In this document: positions 1-8,131 of the stretch, in pieces
How positions within the stretch are numbered: the first letter of the stretch is position 1
Layout: each line of letters begins with the position of its first letter
Assembly: GCF_014698335.1 (NCBI RefSeq)
Contig: NZ_JACJSV010000016.1
Coordinates: 1-63,261, forward strand
Source of the DNA: Microcystis viridis FACHB-1342
Lineage (GTDB): Bacteria > Cyanobacteriota > Cyanobacteriia > Cyanobacteriales > Microcystaceae
Length of the DNA stretch: 63,261 bases
Direction of reading: 5' to 3'
Made by a program: the position numbers and the translations under genes
The notes under the pieces: model-generated
The model's input: only the letters and a program-made list of their open reading frames with translations
The model's database searches: none
Told to the model about the DNA's origin: nothing

Positions 1-67
1 ATTCGCTTAGATAGGAACCATCTTGACCGGTGATGCCGGTAATTAGGGCGCGTTTAGCTTCAGTCAT
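1..67 (-). CDS. gmd: GDP-mannose 4,6-dehydratase, N-terminal fragment (cut by window edge)
   Basis: Only the first 22 codons are present, reading from an ATG at 65-67 toward the window start. The peptide begins MTEAKRALITGITGQDGSYL. The GITGQDGSYL stretch is the glycine-rich NAD(P)-binding turn at the extreme N-terminus of Gmd, which converts GDP-D-mannose to GDP-4-keto-6-deoxymannose for GDP-fucose or GDP-rhamnose sugars. The fragment is short, but this motif at the very N-terminus is characteristic. It points toward a surface-polysaccharide locus outside the window. Confidence 0.8.
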   Translation of the reverse strand, partial: MTEAKRALITGITGQDGSYLSE

Positions 68-190
68 CAGTAATTTACCTAATCGGAAAGAATAAAGACC
101 ATATAAAGAGTCTGACTGCTTATAGCACACTTTAGTCACTGGGGACAAGTTTGGCTAGGTTGACAGGGGACAAAAAGATGAATTTATTTT

Positions 191-535
191 TTATCCAGGC
201 TGCATAGATTCTAAATGGTTCTGACAATTTTCTCGAAATTTTCTGACTTGAAATTCCTTGACTTTGGTTAATTGATAATTATCCTTTCCCATGGCTAGGG
301 AAAATTTTGCTTCGGTGTCATCAAGTAAATTTTGGGGTACAGCTTTCCACTGTTCTTTCGTTTGCCAATGGACAACGATAATTAATTGTTCCTCAATGGC
401 GGGATTAATCCAAATTTCCTTACCTAAAAAACCAGGTTGTTTTGCTAAAAACTTTGTCCAAATTTCTTGATCTTTTTGGATAAATTTTTCTCGTGCTTCG
501 GGTTTAACTTGAAATTCTAACCACTCAATGACCAT
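191..535 (-). CDS. TIGR03792-type small conserved cyanobacterial protein
   Basis: A 114-residue soluble protein starting MVIEWLEFQVKP. The early part (about 1-60) has the look of a ferredoxin-like ABM (antibiotic biosynthesis monooxygenase) fold: a strand, a helix with QKDQEIWTKFL, then the GFLGKEIWINP and IIVVHWQTKEQW stretches. That pattern matches the cyanobacterial TIGR03792 family, whose function is unknown. It starts 12 bp after the ParA stop, so it is probably the last gene of a three-gene operon with the metallophosphoesterase and ParA. The family assignment comes from memory of its sequence style. No catalytic residues can be named. Confidence 0.6.
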   Translation of the reverse strand: MVIEWLEFQVKPEAREKFIQKDQEIWTKFLAKQPGFLGKEIWINPAIEEQLIIVVHWQTKEQWKAVPQNLLDDTEAKFSLAMGKDNYQLTKVKEFQVRKFRENCQNHLESMQPG

Positions 536-547
536 AGTAATTATCTC

Positions 548-1435
548 CTATTTTTTGGTTTTGATCAAGAATTCTTCTGTGAGTTTCATAAAAGCTTTAG
601 AACCACTAGAAGAGGGCATGGCTGCCACCGCAGGCACGAACATATCCACAGCTTTAGCTACATTAACATCCATAGGAATCGCATTAGCAAAAATTTGATG
701 GGCTTGAAAATCCTGTTGTACCCGGCGCATGACTTGATTATAGTAGCGACTGAGTAAACCACCACCGGAAAGAATAAAAACTATACCGAGTAAACCGGGG
801 TTAATCGGTTCGGTTTCTTGATGACTAGCTTTCAGTTTAACTATTCTTCTTTCTAATAGCTGAATGCCGACAATTGATAAAGGTTCGGGACGGGCGGGTA
901 GTAAATAAAAATGACTGCTACATAGACCACTACGAGTTAAAAGATTATAGCCCGGAGCGCAGTCCATGATAATATAATCGTAACGGTCTTGAATAGGGTC
1001 AATGATTTTTTGAATTAAGACTCTTTCTAGGTTATTCCAAGCATGATCAAAGCCTAAATCTTCCTGTAAAATTGCTTGATGGTGCAGGGTTTCTGAAACG
1101 ACATATTCATCATAAAGCTCGATGTCTCCTGGCAGTAGATCTAAGCCTTGAATTTCACAGACTGAAGGGACGATAATATCATCAATAGTTAATTTATTGT
1201 AGGGATTGGGTTTGATAATTGCTTCTAATAAATAGCTTAAAGTGCGTTTTTTGCGACGCAGTTGAGCAAATTCATGGGGGGACATTAAGCTAAGAGTCGC
1301 ACTGATTTGAGCATCTAAATCGAGGACAAGGACTCGTTTTTGCTGAAATTTAGCTAAACAGGTGGCAAGATTGACGGTAAGGGTAGTTTTTCCTACTCCT
1401 CCTTTCATATTAACGGTGCTGATGACAGTGGCCAT
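548..1435 (-). CDS. ParA-family ATPase (orphan)
   Basis: A 295-residue P-loop ATPase of the ParA/MinD/Soj group. The deviant Walker A motif KGGVGKTTL lies at residues 11-19, followed by LVLDLDAQISATL (switch I/Walker A') and YIIMDCAPGYNLLT (Walker B) near residue 155. Such ATPases position DNA or protein cargoes on the nucleoid or membrane. No parB-like gene is adjacent, so a chromosome-segregation role is not supported. It lies 15 bp after the metallophosphoesterase stop and 12 bp before the next gene, indicating co-transcription. The start is the ATG directly before the Walker A segment, as is usual in the family. Confidence 0.88.
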   Translation of the reverse strand: MATVISTVNMKGGVGKTTLTVNLATCLAKFQQKRVLVLDLDAQISATLSLMSPHEFAQLRRKKRTLSYLLEAIIKPNPYNKLTIDDIIVPSVCEIQGLDLLPGDIELYDEYVVSETLHHQAILQEDLGFDHAWNNLERVLIQKIIDPIQDRYDYIIMDCAPGYNLLTRSGLCSSHFYLLPARPEPLSIVGIQLLERRIVKLKASHQETEPINPGLLGIVFILSGGGLLSRYYNQVMRRVQQDFQAHQIFANAIPMDVNVAKAVDMFVPAVAAMPSSSGSKAFMKLTEEFLIKTKK

Positions 1436-1450
1436 TATGGGAATTCCTTT

Positions 1451-2506
1451 CTAGTTAACCGATGGAATATCTCGACGTAAAACTTGCCCATTGGGAGCCA
1501 TAATCAGAGGAGGTAAACTGGTAATATCGATCGCTTCTTGGGTTTTCATGTCGTAGGTAGTGTAAACTGTCTCCTGTTGATGGGGATTAATATCGACAAT
1601 TGTTAGGGTTTTTCTGGGTGCTTGTTCACTCTTCAATAACCGTCGCGGTCCACTGCCTAAAGCTCCTGCATGTAATAATTGTAACTGCCCCCGTTTACCC
1701 GGATAGTAAGCGTGAGCATGGCCACTAATATAAGTATGCACCTGATGAGCCTCTAAAAACGCTCTTAATTGCTCGGCATCGGCTAAATAATCCCCCGGTC
1801 GATTTCTGCCCACGGCAACACCGTAGAGGGGTAAATGACCGATTACTAGCCGCATTCTAGCATTTTTAGCGTCGCTACTACTCAAGTTTTTTGCCGCCCA
1901 ATTTAGTTGTTTCCGAGAGATTAAATGAGTGGAGGCATCCCAAACTAGATAGAATATACCATTTTGAGTGAAAGTATAATAAAAAGGAAAGCCAGTTTTA
2001 TCGATAAAATTTAAACTTGTATTATGTTGGGGGTTTTGCCAATAATCTTGGGCTAGTTTTCTCTCCTTAGCATAGATAAATTTTCCTGCGGATAAAGCTC
2101 CAGAAGCGTCATGATTACCGATGGTAAAACCAAAGGGTATTTTAGCAGCTCGCAGGGGCGCGGCGATATGGTGATCAAAGGCCGACCACATAGCGTTAAT
2201 TGCTGCCTCTGTCAAGCTGCTTTTTTGTCCTGCCACCATGTCGCCACCACAGAGAACCAGATCGGGTTTATGATTGATAATTAAAGGGATAGCTCGATCG
2301 ATTTCGGGATCGTAAGTAGTGGAACCGTATTGACTATTAAGGTCACTAATCACGATTATCTTGACTTTTTTCGCCTTTTGTGCTTGTTTAACAGCCGACT
2401 CAGGGGGATTTTTGGAAGTAACAGGCTGTAAAATCTGATGAGCGCAAGCTGCCAAGCTAAAACCGCCTAAACTGCCACTAATAAGCAAAAATTTACGGCG
2501 TTGCAT
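1451..2506 (-). CDS. Secreted or lipid-anchored metallophosphoesterase
   Basis: A 351-residue calcineurin-like phosphoesterase. The N-terminus, MQRRKFLLISGSLGGFSLAAC, has twin arginines, a hydrophobic stretch and a possible lipobox (SLAAC), so export by Tat with lipid anchoring is plausible. Metal-binding motifs appear in order: VISDLN near 53, LCGGD near 86, GNHDA near 131, VIGHLP near 222 and SGHAHAYY near 261. The first motif reads D-L-N rather than the usual D-x-H, which may alter one metal ligand. The substrate cannot be told. It is the first gene of a probable operon with ParA and the TIGR03792-type protein. Confidence 0.82.
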   Translation of the reverse strand: MQRRKFLLISGSLGGFSLAACAHQILQPVTSKNPPESAVKQAQKAKKVKIIVISDLNSQYGSTTYDPEIDRAIPLIINHKPDLVLCGGDMVAGQKSSLTEAAINAMWSAFDHHIAAPLRAAKIPFGFTIGNHDASGALSAGKFIYAKERKLAQDYWQNPQHNTSLNFIDKTGFPFYYTFTQNGIFYLVWDASTHLISRKQLNWAAKNLSSSDAKNARMRLVIGHLPLYGVAVGRNRPGDYLADAEQLRAFLEAHQVHTYISGHAHAYYPGKRGQLQLLHAGALGSGPRRLLKSEQAPRKTLTIVDINPHQQETVYTTYDMKTQEAIDITSLPPLIMAPNGQVLRRDIPSVN

Positions 2507-2613
2507 AGAATATCAATCTCGTCTTTAATTGAGGTCATGTCAGTTAGTGTAGCAATTTTTGTCCCTTCGATCGCTTTTTTGTTGATTATCCCAATTAACT
2601 ATCAGGAGATAAC

Positions 2614-3090
2614 TTGACAATTCTCTTAACTTCTTTTGCGCCTTGGTTATGCCATCATCGGAGTAATTCCTCCGATGATTTGTTAGTATCTATTCAAGAT
2701 AATTGTCCAAAAAATCTTTTATTTTTGCGTCAACTTCCCGTTAATACTCATCGAGCCAGTGAACGAGTTATCAAAGCTATTCAAGACAAAAAAAACGATT
2801 TAGTTATTTGTTGTGGCATGGCGGAAAGTCGTTATCGTTTAAGTTTAGAATCTCAGGCTAAGAGTAGTACAAAAAAGTTATTGACACCAATTCCCTTGCC
2901 AGATTTAATTAAAAACCTTAACTATAGTTATATCAGCGATAATGCCGGTCAGTTTGTCTGCGAAGAATTATATTTTCAAGTCTTAAAATATCATCCAAGG
3001 GCTTTATTCGTTCATGTCCCGCTTTTAACTGATAAAAATTTTGCTATTATTCAAAGGGATTTTCAGAAAATTATCACCCTTAGTCGTTAG
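2614..3090 (+). CDS. Short pyroglutamyl-peptidase I-like (C15) protein
   Basis: A 158-residue protein with the landmarks of cysteine peptidase family C15, which removes N-terminal pyroglutamate. The Glu-Cys-His triad is visible: E79 in YRLSLES, C116 in DNAGQFVCEELY and H134 in ALFVHVPLL. It opens LLTSFAPW, like the LVTGFEPF start of the family, but is clearly shorter than the usual 200-215 residues. The start is a TTG at 2614 with a good Shine-Dalgarno (AGGAGA) just upstream; no ATG fits. It is divergent from the metallophosphoesterase gene. The triad supports an active enzyme, but the shortened form may prefer a different substrate. Confidence 0.68.
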   Translation: MTILLTSFAPWLCHHRSNSSDDLLVSIQDNCPKNLLFLRQLPVNTHRASERVIKAIQDKKNDLVICCGMAESRYRLSLESQAKSSTKKLLTPIPLPDLIKNLNYSYISDNAGQFVCEELYFQVLKYHPRALFVHVPLLTDKNFAIIQRDFQKIITLSR

Positions 3091-3314
3091 CTCATATAAT
3101 TCGAGAGTAAGTTTCAAGGGAAAAAGGAAAAAGGATATACTGGTATTTTGCCATAATTGCCCTCCTCGACTTGAGAGCGCACCTGAGTCTAATAAATCTC
3201 ATTGCCACGTCGAGCAAATTCTTCTTTGCTGTACTGGGGTGATCCCACTATCATTGGCTTGACCTAGTTGCAACTTTTGCCCCTATATTTTAAACTAAAC
3301 ATTGGGAATCTTCA

Positions 3315-4313
3315 CTAACATTCCTCAACGACGCGATTAGTTAATTGTCGATTGGCTAAAGCTCGATCGCCTAGGTAGGGTAGGGGACTAGAAACATTGA
3401 GAAAGCTAGTTTTAATAATCGGTTCTAAAGTGATATTTTTCTGACGGGTTAATTCCTGTAATAAATCATGATATTCTTGATAAATATGAGCAATTTCTTG
3501 CCAAACTACCCAGCGCAAAAGTATTAACAAAATCAGATAATTACTGTATAACTTTAGGGTTGGGGTTAGACAAATTTCTCGGAATTGATAGGCAGTTATC
3601 AAAGAATTATCAAAGTCTTCTGCTAAAATATAGAGGTTAACCAATTGTTCCAAAAGACTCAGATCATTTGGTCTTAATTGCAGACAAAGTTTAATAATTT
3701 CCACTCCAAAAGTGGGACTTTGTTGCTCGTTGGTGACTCGTGCTGCTATCTGAAAAGCTTGCGGGATAAAACTATCGGCTAATTCCTCCAGGTAGGGTAA
3801 ACTTGCTTGAGCTAAATCTAAAGTTAATTCATGGGGATATAAAAGACTTTTGAGAACTACATTTAAAAGCAATTCTCGATCGGGATTAGATCTGAGATTG
3901 TCTTGAATAGGATAATTAAGTAGTTCTTCAGGATCAAATATTTCTAAATCTAAAGCTAAGTCGAATAAAGCTAATAAATTATTAATTGACTTGGGAACAA
4001 TTTCCTGTAGATGATAGCGAAAATATTCTACAGCTGCCAGATCACCTTTTCTTTGTTGTCGTCGCGCTTCTGCGTCTAAAACCGCTTCTAATTCTGCTTG
4101 CTATTGCTTGACTTTTTCTGGATTACCTCCTCTTAAAACATTTTGCCACATTACCTGCGCTTCTGCTTCTAAATTTTGCAGAAGATAGGCAACTCCCAAG
4201 TACCAATAGTCAGAAATATTTTCGGGATTGTTATCGATTAGTTCCTCGTAGATTGCCGCAACTTGAGGATAATCTTCGGCAATTAAAGCTTGATAAGCGT
4301 CAGGATGCCACAT
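3315..4313 (-). pseudogene. TPR/SPINDLY-type glycosyltransferase remnant with in-frame amber codon and missing C-terminus
   Basis: One open frame of 333 codons from the ATG at 4311-4313 is broken only by a TAG at 4101-4103. The sequence reads KVKQ, stop, QAELEAVLDAEARRQQ, so coding continues in the same frame on both sides. The start, MWHPDAYQALIAEDYPQVA, and the helical repeats resemble the N-terminal TPR-like half of Microcystis SPINDLY-type O-GlcNAc transferase homologues, which are about 700 residues long. Here the frame ends at VVEEC without a catalytic domain. I read it as a pseudogene by nonsense mutation plus truncation. Translation of two separate pieces cannot be excluded. The start lies 3 bp after the Uma2 stop, so the two were probably one transcript. 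Confidence 0.65.
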
Positions 4314-4316
4314 AAA

Positions 4317-5012
4317 TCAGTTATCAGTTTTTTGAGATAATATTTTCAGAAAATCTTGATGTTCTTGACTGGCTAAACCTTGCTGTAAAACAGTCAAAAC
4401 CTGTCCCAAGTTACCCGCTAATAAAGCATTAACATCTAACCAAAGACCGGGGAAACCCTGCGAGTAAATTATCTCTCGACTATCGGGTTCAAGTTTAATA
4501 TATTCTCCAGCATTTAATCGGAACCAATCTAATTGACGTTCATAAACTCGCCAAACAAGATATTCTTGCACTTGATTACGACGATAAACTCGCCATTTAT
4601 TGTGGAGATCATAGGAAGCAGTAGAAGCGGCGATTTCTAGGATTAATTCCGGCGCACCTTCGATATAATCATCGTCACTAATAGTTGATTGTCCAGCAAT
4701 TTTAATTCTTAGTAAAGCATCCGGTTGTACCTCATTATCTGCGTCCAGACGCACTGTAGTATTATCCGCAGACATTACCCCAATTGTGGCAGCTTTATAG
4801 ACCCCTAACCAAGTTAAAATATCAGAATGAGGTTCTCCATGACTCTGCACTCGTACAGGAGAGGACATATAAACTATCCCTTCAATTAATTCGGCTTTTT
4901 TTACTTCAGAAAAGTTCTGATAACGACGCTCAAATTCCTGGCGACTTAGTTGATCACCATTTTCTAAAGGAGGGGTTTTAGGGAGAGAATAAATAGGTTC
5001 AGAAGTGATCAT
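4317..5012 (-). CDS. Uma2-family (DUF820) putative endonuclease
   Basis: A 231-residue protein of the Uma2/DUF820 family, a PD-(D/E)XK-fold group greatly expanded in cyanobacteria with no established role. Family landmarks are KKAELIEGIVYMSSP, EVQPDALLRI (catalytic Asp region), PELILEIAASTASYD and KWRVYRRNQVQEYLVW (Glu and Lys region). I chose the ATG at 5010-5012 (MITSEPIYSL). The frame is open to a TTG at 5030, but that would add six residues atypical of the family. It sits directly upstream of the broken TPR gene on the same strand. Confidence 0.8.
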   Translation of the reverse strand: MITSEPIYSLPKTPPLENGDQLSRQEFERRYQNFSEVKKAELIEGIVYMSSPVRVQSHGEPHSDILTWLGVYKAATIGVMSADNTTVRLDADNEVQPDALLRIKIAGQSTISDDDYIEGAPELILEIAASTASYDLHNKWRVYRRNQVQEYLVWRVYERQLDWFRLNAGEYIKLEPDSREIIYSQGFPGLWLDVNALLAGNLGQVLTVLQQGLASQEHQDFLKILSQKTDN

Positions 5013-5108
5013 TTTATTTGCCCCGAACAACAGTAGATTTATCCTCCCCTAGTCCAGTGAAAAAGTGACAGTTAGGGGGGATAAAGCTCAAAAACAATTG
5101 ACTGATAA

Positions 5109-5195
5109 GTAGGGAGGCACAATTATTTGTAGGATGGGTTAGCGGTAGCGTAAACTATGCAGGCGTTGGGTTTCATGCTTCAACCTAACCTACGT
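5109..5195. repeat. Dispersed 87-bp hairpin repeat, copy 1
   Basis: It begins GTAGGGAGGCACAATT and ends CAACCTAACCTACG. The GTAGGATGGGTT at about 5129 pairs with AACCTAACCTAC at the end, giving a long imperfect stem. A second copy with the same ends and core lies at 33899-33984. It is noncoding and MITE-like. It lies between argD and the Uma2 gene. Confidence 0.75.
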
Positions 5196-5225
5196 TCTGG
5201 AAACTGTCAACTTAAAACTTACATC

Positions 5226-5250
5226 TGATAACTGATAACTGATAACTGAA
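5226..5250 (-). repeat. Heptamer array (AGTTATC units) just after the argD stop
   Basis: About three tandem copies of a 7-bp unit read AGTTATC on the minus strand and begin two bases after the argD stop codon. It belongs to the same family as the arrays downstream of lpdA, carB, the ferredoxin gene, flv4 and psiE, and has the same sense orientation relative to its upstream gene. It resembles the short tandemly repeated heptanucleotide class known from cyanobacteria. Confidence 0.8.
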
Positions 5251-5251
5251 A

Positions 5252-6535
5252 TTAAACCACTTTAGCGATGGCTGCTTCTAGCTTATCCATCGCCTCATCT
5301 ACTTCTGTTTCCGAGACAATTAAAGGCGGTACAAAACGGAGGACTTTCGGACCTGCGGGAGCAATTAATAAACCCTCGGGCAAGGCTGCATTAACAATAG
5401 TAGATGAAACCAACTCACTTTCTGAATTAATTTCCAGACCATTAATTAAACCCCAACCGCGCACATCGACAAATAGATGGGGATATTGAGAAGCAATCAC
5501 GCGTAAACGGCTGCGTAATTGTTCCCCTCGCTGCTGGACATTTTCGAGAAGATGATCCCGTTCAATGGTTTGTAATACTGTTAAAGCTGAGGCACAAGCG
5601 AAAGGATTACCTCCAAAGGTACTCGCATGACTACCCGGTTCAAACACATCACAGAATTTTCTGCACATCATCGCACCGATGGGAATACCACCCGCTAAAC
5701 CCTTAGCAGAAGTGAAAATATCCGGTTCCACTCCTAAATTCTCATAACCCCAGAGTTTACCGGTTCTTCCGACTCCCACCTGTACTTCATCAAAGACAAG
5801 CAAAATGTTATTTTCGTCGCAAATTTGCCGTAAACGTTGGAAATATTCGATATCCCCCGGACGAACTCCCCCTTCACCCTGCAGCGGTTCCAACATAATC
5901 GCAGCCACCCGACGATTACCCTCATCGAGATCAGCGATCGCATTTTCCACCGCTTCGATATCATTATAGGGAATATAGGCAAACCCCGGCATCAGGGGTT
6001 CAAAGTCTTTTTGGTACTTCGGTTGACCGGTTGCGGTGATGGTAGCTAAAGTGCGGCCGTGAAAACTAGCGTGAGCGGTTAGAATAACCGGCTGTTCGAG
6101 GAAATCTAGCACCGTATGGGCATATTTTCGTACTAATTTAATCGCCGCTTCGTTTGCTTCCGCACCAGAATTACAGAAAAAGACTTTATCAGCGCAGGAA
6201 TGATCGACAATCCATTTAGCTAGTTCTCCTTGTTCGGGAATATAGTATAAATTCGAGACATGATGGAGTTTTTGGATTTGCTGGCTAACCACTTCAATTA
6301 AAGCAGGGTGCGCGTGACCGAGGGTACAGGTGGCAATTCCCGCGACAAAATCAAGGTATTGTTTCCCGGAAGTATCCCAGAGGAGACAGCCTAACCCTTT
6401 GGCGATCGCAATGGGAAAACGACCATAAGTATTCATCACATAGCTGTTAAAACTATCTGGATCGAAGGGTTGATTCGGGTTTAAATTGGGAGTGGGATCA
6501 GCTAGGGTTGGTTCTAAAAGGGTTTCTGGACTCAC
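5252..6535 (-). CDS. argD: Acetylornithine aminotransferase
   Basis: A 427-residue class III PLP-dependent aminotransferase. It interconverts N-acetylglutamate 5-semialdehyde and N2-acetylornithine in arginine biosynthesis, and may also serve lysine or succinylornithine chemistry. Family features: MNTYGRFPIAIAKGLGCLLWD at the N-terminal substrate entry, FCNSGAEANEAAIKLVRKYA (PLP phosphate site), LLVFDEVQVGVGRTGKLW with the Asp contacting the PLP ring nitrogen, and TSAKGLAGGIPIGAM with the Schiff-base lysine. Length is normal apart from a proline-rich N-terminal stretch of about 25 residues. It is transcribed alone, opposite to the potassium channel gene. Confidence 0.93.
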   Translation of the reverse strand: MSPETLLEPTLADPTPNLNPNQPFDPDSFNSYVMNTYGRFPIAIAKGLGCLLWDTSGKQYLDFVAGIATCTLGHAHPALIEVVSQQIQKLHHVSNLYYIPEQGELAKWIVDHSCADKVFFCNSGAEANEAAIKLVRKYAHTVLDFLEQPVILTAHASFHGRTLATITATGQPKYQKDFEPLMPGFAYIPYNDIEAVENAIADLDEGNRRVAAIMLEPLQGEGGVRPGDIEYFQRLRQICDENNILLVFDEVQVGVGRTGKLWGYENLGVEPDIFTSAKGLAGGIPIGAMMCRKFCDVFEPGSHASTFGGNPFACASALTVLQTIERDHLLENVQQRGEQLRSRLRVIASQYPHLFVDVRGWGLINGLEINSESELVSSTIVNAALPEGLLIAPAGPKVLRFVPPLIVSETEVDEAMDKLEAAIAKVV

Positions 6536-6661
6536 TGGGGAACTCCTGCGCGATTAGACATAGGGGAAATTATAATCAAATCCGTCTGAGAAGGACGGGT
6601 TATTTAGATTAAAAACTGATTTCATTGTAAGTTACTAGACAGTGTTAGGGGTGAATTTTGC

Positions 6662-7720
6662 TTGTCTATCAGTGAAGATAAATATCGTCGTCTGCGTCAG
6701 GAATTAATCGGGGGAATTTTTGCCCTGATTGTGGTATTTTTGCTGGGTACGCTTTGGTATCATCTGATCGAGGGTTGGAGTTTGCTAGATTCGGCCTATA
6801 TGACGATTAGTACCCTCGCTACCGTCGGTTTTGGCGAAATTAATCCCCTAGGTGAACGGGGACGACTATTCACGATGGTTTTGATTATCATGGGAGTAGT
6901 CAGCATCGGTTATATTGTTAATCGCTTGACCGAAGCTTTAATTCAAGGCTATTTTCAAGAGGGACTCAAACAGAGACAGGAGAAACGCTTGATTGATCGA
7001 CTATCGGAACATTATATCATCTGTGGTTTGGGTCGCACAGGCAGACAGGTAGCGATCGAATTTTACGCAGAAAATATTCCTTTTGTAGTTATTGATACAG
7101 ACCCCCTACAGGTAAATCGGGCCAAAGAATTAAATTATATTGTTGTTCAAGGAGATGCCACCTTAGATAAATCTTTACAAATGGCAGGAATTGAACGCGC
7201 TATTTGTATTGTGGCCGCTTTAACTTCCGATGCGGAGAATTTATATACAGTTTTGTCTGCTAAAACTCTTAATCCGAAAATTCGTGCTATTGCTAGGGCC
7301 AGTACCGAGGAAGCAGTACAAAAATTACAACGGGCCGGGGCCGATGCGGTAGTATCTCCCTATATTACCGGCGGCAGAAGATTAGCAGCCGCAGCCCTAC
7401 GACCGCAGGTGATGGATTTTGTCGATGGTATTTTAACTGGAACCGATCGATCGTTTTATATGGAGGAATTTTTAATCGATCCCAGGACCTGTCCCTGTGT
7501 GGGTTTAAGTCTTAGTCAAGCACATTTAAGATCTCGATCGGGGGCCTTAGTTTTGGCAATACGTCGCGCTGATGGTACGCTAATCGGGGGACCGACTGGC
7601 GATACGGAATTAATGGCCGGGGATTTATTAATTTGTATGGGAACGGCCGAACAATTACGCAGTTTAACTCAGATTTTAATCCCCATGCGATCGGATGGTT
7701 TACGTTTACCGAAGCATTAG
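6662..7720 (+). CDS. Two-TM potassium channel with RCK (TrkA-N/TrkA-C) domains
   Basis: A 352-residue inner-membrane channel. TM1 (about 15-35) precedes a pore loop with the selectivity filter TVGFGEI near residue 56, then TM2 (about 75-92). A cytosolic RCK domain begins HYIICGLGRTGRQVAIEF near 120, a Rossmann nucleotide-binding loop. A TrkA-C module occupies about 265-345. This is the MthK/Kch layout, gating K+ flux by ligand binding. The start is a TTG at 6662; no upstream ATG is in frame. The gene ends on the base before the stop of the convergent PIN gene, so the two transcripts must overlap. Confidence 0.87.
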   Translation: MSISEDKYRRLRQELIGGIFALIVVFLLGTLWYHLIEGWSLLDSAYMTISTLATVGFGEINPLGERGRLFTMVLIIMGVVSIGYIVNRLTEALIQGYFQEGLKQRQEKRLIDRLSEHYIICGLGRTGRQVAIEFYAENIPFVVIDTDPLQVNRAKELNYIVVQGDATLDKSLQMAGIERAICIVAALTSDAENLYTVLSAKTLNPKIRAIARASTEEAVQKLQRAGADAVVSPYITGGRRLAAAALRPQVMDFVDGILTGTDRSFYMEEFLIDPRTCPCVGLSLSQAHLRSRSGALVLAIRRADGTLIGGPTGDTELMAGDLLICMGTAEQLRSLTQILIPMRSDGLRLPKH

Positions 7721-8131
7721 TTAAAGAATCGATAAAAAATCGGCTGGTACCATTGCGGGAACAGGGGAAGCGGCAAAATCTCTTAGGTTTCGCGTTATGA
7801 TTATTTCTAGCTTTTCTGATTCAGCAACGGCACTGGTAACGGCATCTTCAAAATCTTTCATAGGACTTGTCAATGCTTGCCTAATTATTGCATCTGTCAC
7901 CCTAGCAACTTGCAAATTCTCTAGAAGACTTATCACCAATTTTCTTGAGCTTTCCCTTCCGTTTTGTTTAGACAAAATATAATAAATATTAGTGACGGCA
8001 TGACCAGAAATATATCCTTGAGTTTTACCTGTCTTAACTGTATTGAATGCTTGTACAGATGCTGGAAAATGTGGTTCACGCTTACCCAAAACATCTAGCA
8101 ATACATCACTGTCGAATAAGACTCGTTTCAC
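7721..8131 (-). CDS. PIN-domain toxin (PIN_3 type, VapC-like)
   Basis: A 136-residue PIN-domain RNase of the PF13470-like group. Acidic positions expected at the active site: FDSDVLLDVLGKREP (Asp8/Asp10 region), SPMKDFEDAVTSAVAE near 88-103, and IITRNLRDFAASPVP near 109-124. The middle motif GYISGHAVTNIYYIL is typical of this subgroup. Such proteins are usually toxins cleaving tRNA or mRNA. Its ATG overlaps the end of the upstream helical gene by four bases (8128-8131), a classic coupled toxin-antitoxin arrangement. Activity is inferred from the family. Confidence 0.86.
   Translation of the reverse strand: MKRVLFDSDVLLDVLGKREPHFPASVQAFNTVKTGKTQGYISGHAVTNIYYILSKQNGRESSRKLVISLLENLQVARVTDAIIRQALTSPMKDFEDAVTSAVAESEKLEIIITRNLRDFAASPVPAMVPADFLSIL

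Noticed and set aside
3041-3262. A 73-codon frame after the C15-like gene
   Set aside because: It overlaps the end of that gene in another frame and shows no domain or ribosome site.
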